This document shows positions 62,531-64,000 of a DNA stretch of 64,000 bases, in pieces. The stretch comes from Luteimicrobium album (GTDB lineage Bacteria; Actinomycetota; Actinomycetes; Actinomycetales; Cellulomonadaceae). Every line of letters begins with the position of its first letter. The first letter of the stretch is position 1. The notes below the pieces were generated by a model. It was not told the DNA's origin. It did not search any database and was given only the letters and a program-made list of their open reading frames with translations. A program made the position numbers and the translations under genes. The stretch is taken from the NCBI RefSeq assembly GCF_030161555.1, contig NZ_BSUK01000001.1, positions 1,116,001 through 1,180,000 on the forward strand. The letters run 5' to 3'.

Positions 62531-62544
62531 TCGGGTCGACGGCG

Positions 62545-63671
62545 TCAGCCGACGACGCCCCCGAACGCCAGCCCGAGCACGTACGTGACCGCCGCGGCAC
62601 CGAACCCGATGGCGAGCTGCCGCAGCCCGCGCGTCACCGGCGACGTCCCGGACAGCAGCCCGACGACCGCGCCGGTCCCGAGCAGCGCGATCCCGACGAG
62701 CGCCGCGGCGACCGCCACCGCACCGATCCCCGTGAGCCCGAGGAGATACGGCAGCACGGGGATGATCGCGCCGGACGCGAAGAAGCAGAAGCTCGACCAC
62801 GCGGCGCCCCAGGCGGTGCCGTGGGTCTCGAACTCGTCGTCCTCCGGGGCGACGTCGGCGCCGGGGTCGAGCCGGGCGGCGCGATCACGGTCGCGGCGGT
62901 GAGGGTCCGCAGGACGTCGTCGGCGTGGCTCTGCGCCTCGTCGACCGTCATGCCCCGCGCCCGGTAGACGAGCGCGAGCTCGTTGGCGTCGACGTCGAGG
63001 TGCGGGAGCGCATGGACGGCCTCGGGGCTGGGGTTGGAGGCCTCGAGCAGCTCGCGCTGCGACCGGACCGACACGAACTCGCCGGCCCCCATCGACAGCG
63101 CGCCGGCGAGGAGCCCCGACAGCCCGGTCAGCAGGACGACGTTCGCCGCGACCCCGCTCGCCCCGACGCCGAGCACGAGCGCCAGGTTGGAGACCAGTCC
63201 GTCGTTCGCCCCGAAGACGGCGGCACGGAACGACCCGGAGAGCCGCACCCGGCCGCGCGCCGCGAGCGCCCGCACGACCTCGGCGTGGATCTGCTCGTCG
63301 GCGGCCATGGTGGGGGTCGCGTCGGCGTCCTCGGCGTACTCGGACCGGGTCTCGGCCCGCTGGGCGAGCGCGAGGACGAACACGCCGCCGAACCGGCGGG
63401 CCAGCACGCCGAGGAACCGGGTGCGCCAGTCACCGCGCAGCGGCGGACCGGCCTGGTCTCCGAGGAGGTCGAGCCAGTGCTGCTCGTGGCGGCCCTCGGC
63501 GTCGGCGAGCGCGAGCAGGATGGCCCGCTCCTCGCCGTCGCGGCGGCTCGCCAGGTCGCGGTAGACGGCGGCCTCGGCGCGCTCGTCGGCGAGGTAGCGG
63601 CGCCAGCGGCGGAGGGTGCGCGCGTCGGGCGGGGCGGCTGCCCCGGGGCTCGGCGTGGTGGCGGAGGTCAC
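62545..63671 (-). CDS. VIT1/CCC1-type iron/manganese transporter with ferritin-like N-terminal domain (one frame break)
   Basis: About 375 aa when repaired, GTG 63671. Residues ~20-140 are a ferritin-like (erythrin) domain: LADERAEAAVYRDLASRRDGEERAILLALADAEGRHEQHWLDLL, with Glu and H-E-Q-H metal ligands. The VIT1 membrane domain follows: RAAVFGANDGLVSNLALVLGVGASG, LAGALSMGAGEFVSVRSQRELLEA. After the break come GAIIPVLPYLLGLTGIGAVAVAAALVGIALLGTGAVVGLLSG and the last helix. The break at about 62882 is a one-base loss in a GC-rich tract. Related to MbfA-like proteins, which export iron and are themselves iron-sensitive. Confidence 0.88.
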
Positions 63672-63766
63672 CGCTCCAGTGTGCCGACCCGGACGCCCGC
63701 AGGCTTTCGGACCTGCGAACACCCGTGTGGGGGAATGACGCGCGCGGGATCACGGTTGCCCTGAGC

Positions 63767-64000
63767 ATGAGTGAAGCAGCGTCCGCCCCCGCGACTCCCG
63801 TGAAGATCGACATCTGGTCGGACGTCGCCTGCCCCTGGTGCTACATCGGCAAGCGCCGCCTCGAGACCGCGCTCGCCCAGCCCGGGGCGCCGGTCGTGGA
63901 GATCGAGTACCACTCGTTCGAGCTGTCCCCCGACACGCCCGTCGACTTCGAGGGCTCGGAGATCGAGTTCCTGGCGCACCACAAGGGCATGGCGCCCGCG
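63767..64000 (+). CDS. DsbA-family (FrnE-like) oxidoreductase, 3' partial
   Basis: The first 78 codons before the right window edge. KIDIWSDVACPWCYIGKRRLETAL carries the CPWC thioredoxin-like active site typical of the FrnE/2-hydroxychromene-isomerase-like DsbA family. It continues EIEYHSFELSPDTPVDFEGSEIEFL. ATG start; 95 bp divergent from the VIT transporter. No signal peptide, so a cytosolic redox protein. Confidence 0.9.
   Translation, partial: MSEAASAPATPVKIDIWSDVACPWCYIGKRRLETALAQPGAPVVEIEYHSFELSPDTPVDFEGSEIEFLAHHKGMAPA

Overview
The window is a high-GC chromosomal segment from an actinobacterium. The evidence is strong C/G third-position bias, LLM-class F420-type oxidoreductase, EF-G2, DUF5926 and DivIVA-domain proteins, a DasR-like PTS regulator and IS families common in this group. 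A secreted GH30 enzyme with a carbohydrate-binding tail, a divergent LacI regulator and a CelR-like palindrome suggest a Cellulomonadaceae/Promicromonosporaceae-type organism (Cellulosimicrobium, Isoptericola or Cellulomonas-like). That placement is inference.

Layout. 1-6.3 kb holds a cut-off membrane protein, a GT2 glycosyltransferase, DUF5926, a GNAT enzyme and EF-G2. 6.35-7.62 kb is a complete IS3 element. 7.63-11.57 kb is a lower-GC island bounded by a 15-bp direct repeat, carrying a tightly coupled operon: secreted Cys/Trp/Tyr-rich protein, ABC ATPase and three membrane proteins. 11.6-26.5 kb is core-like: DUF4037, LLM oxidoreductase, glutamate decarboxylase, lipoproteins, a VanY-type peptidase, VapBC, SoxR with its MFS target, phosphoglucomutase, a TMEM175-like channel, YciI with an ECF sigma factor, SDR/MarR and a kinase. 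26.5-37.3 kb is mobile-element-rich: an IS5 element with a passenger gene, a phytase-like secreted protein, two TetR/MarR-efflux pairs, a scar of a third tetR-mfs pair occupied by an IS607 remnant, and an IS481 element. 37.4-54.9 kb is carbohydrate-centred: LacI/GH30, beta-glucuronidase/DeoR, PoxB, a SigG-like sigma factor, and a GntR-controlled GlcNAc/glucose-type PTS with separate EIIA, two EIIB and EIIC. 55-58.3 kb is an ISL3 element next to a low-GC metalloprotease-lipoprotein pair and a phzF remnant. 58.3-64 kb returns to core-like genes: hydrolase, AraC, HPr with its own DasR-like site, MFS, a ferritin-domain VIT transporter and a partial DsbA-like protein.

Two window-wide patterns matter. 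About twenty otherwise normal genes are broken by single-base indels. Nearly all are repaired by lengthening a short C or G run by one, which points to systematic sequencing error; read the split genes as probably intact unless stated. Several intergenic gaps also hold palindromic elements built from a CCGAGCA-type box. Two of them (13.69 and 62.46 kb) share an identical 31-13-31 geometry with boxes exactly 20 bp apart.

No rRNA, tRNA or CRISPR array was recognised.
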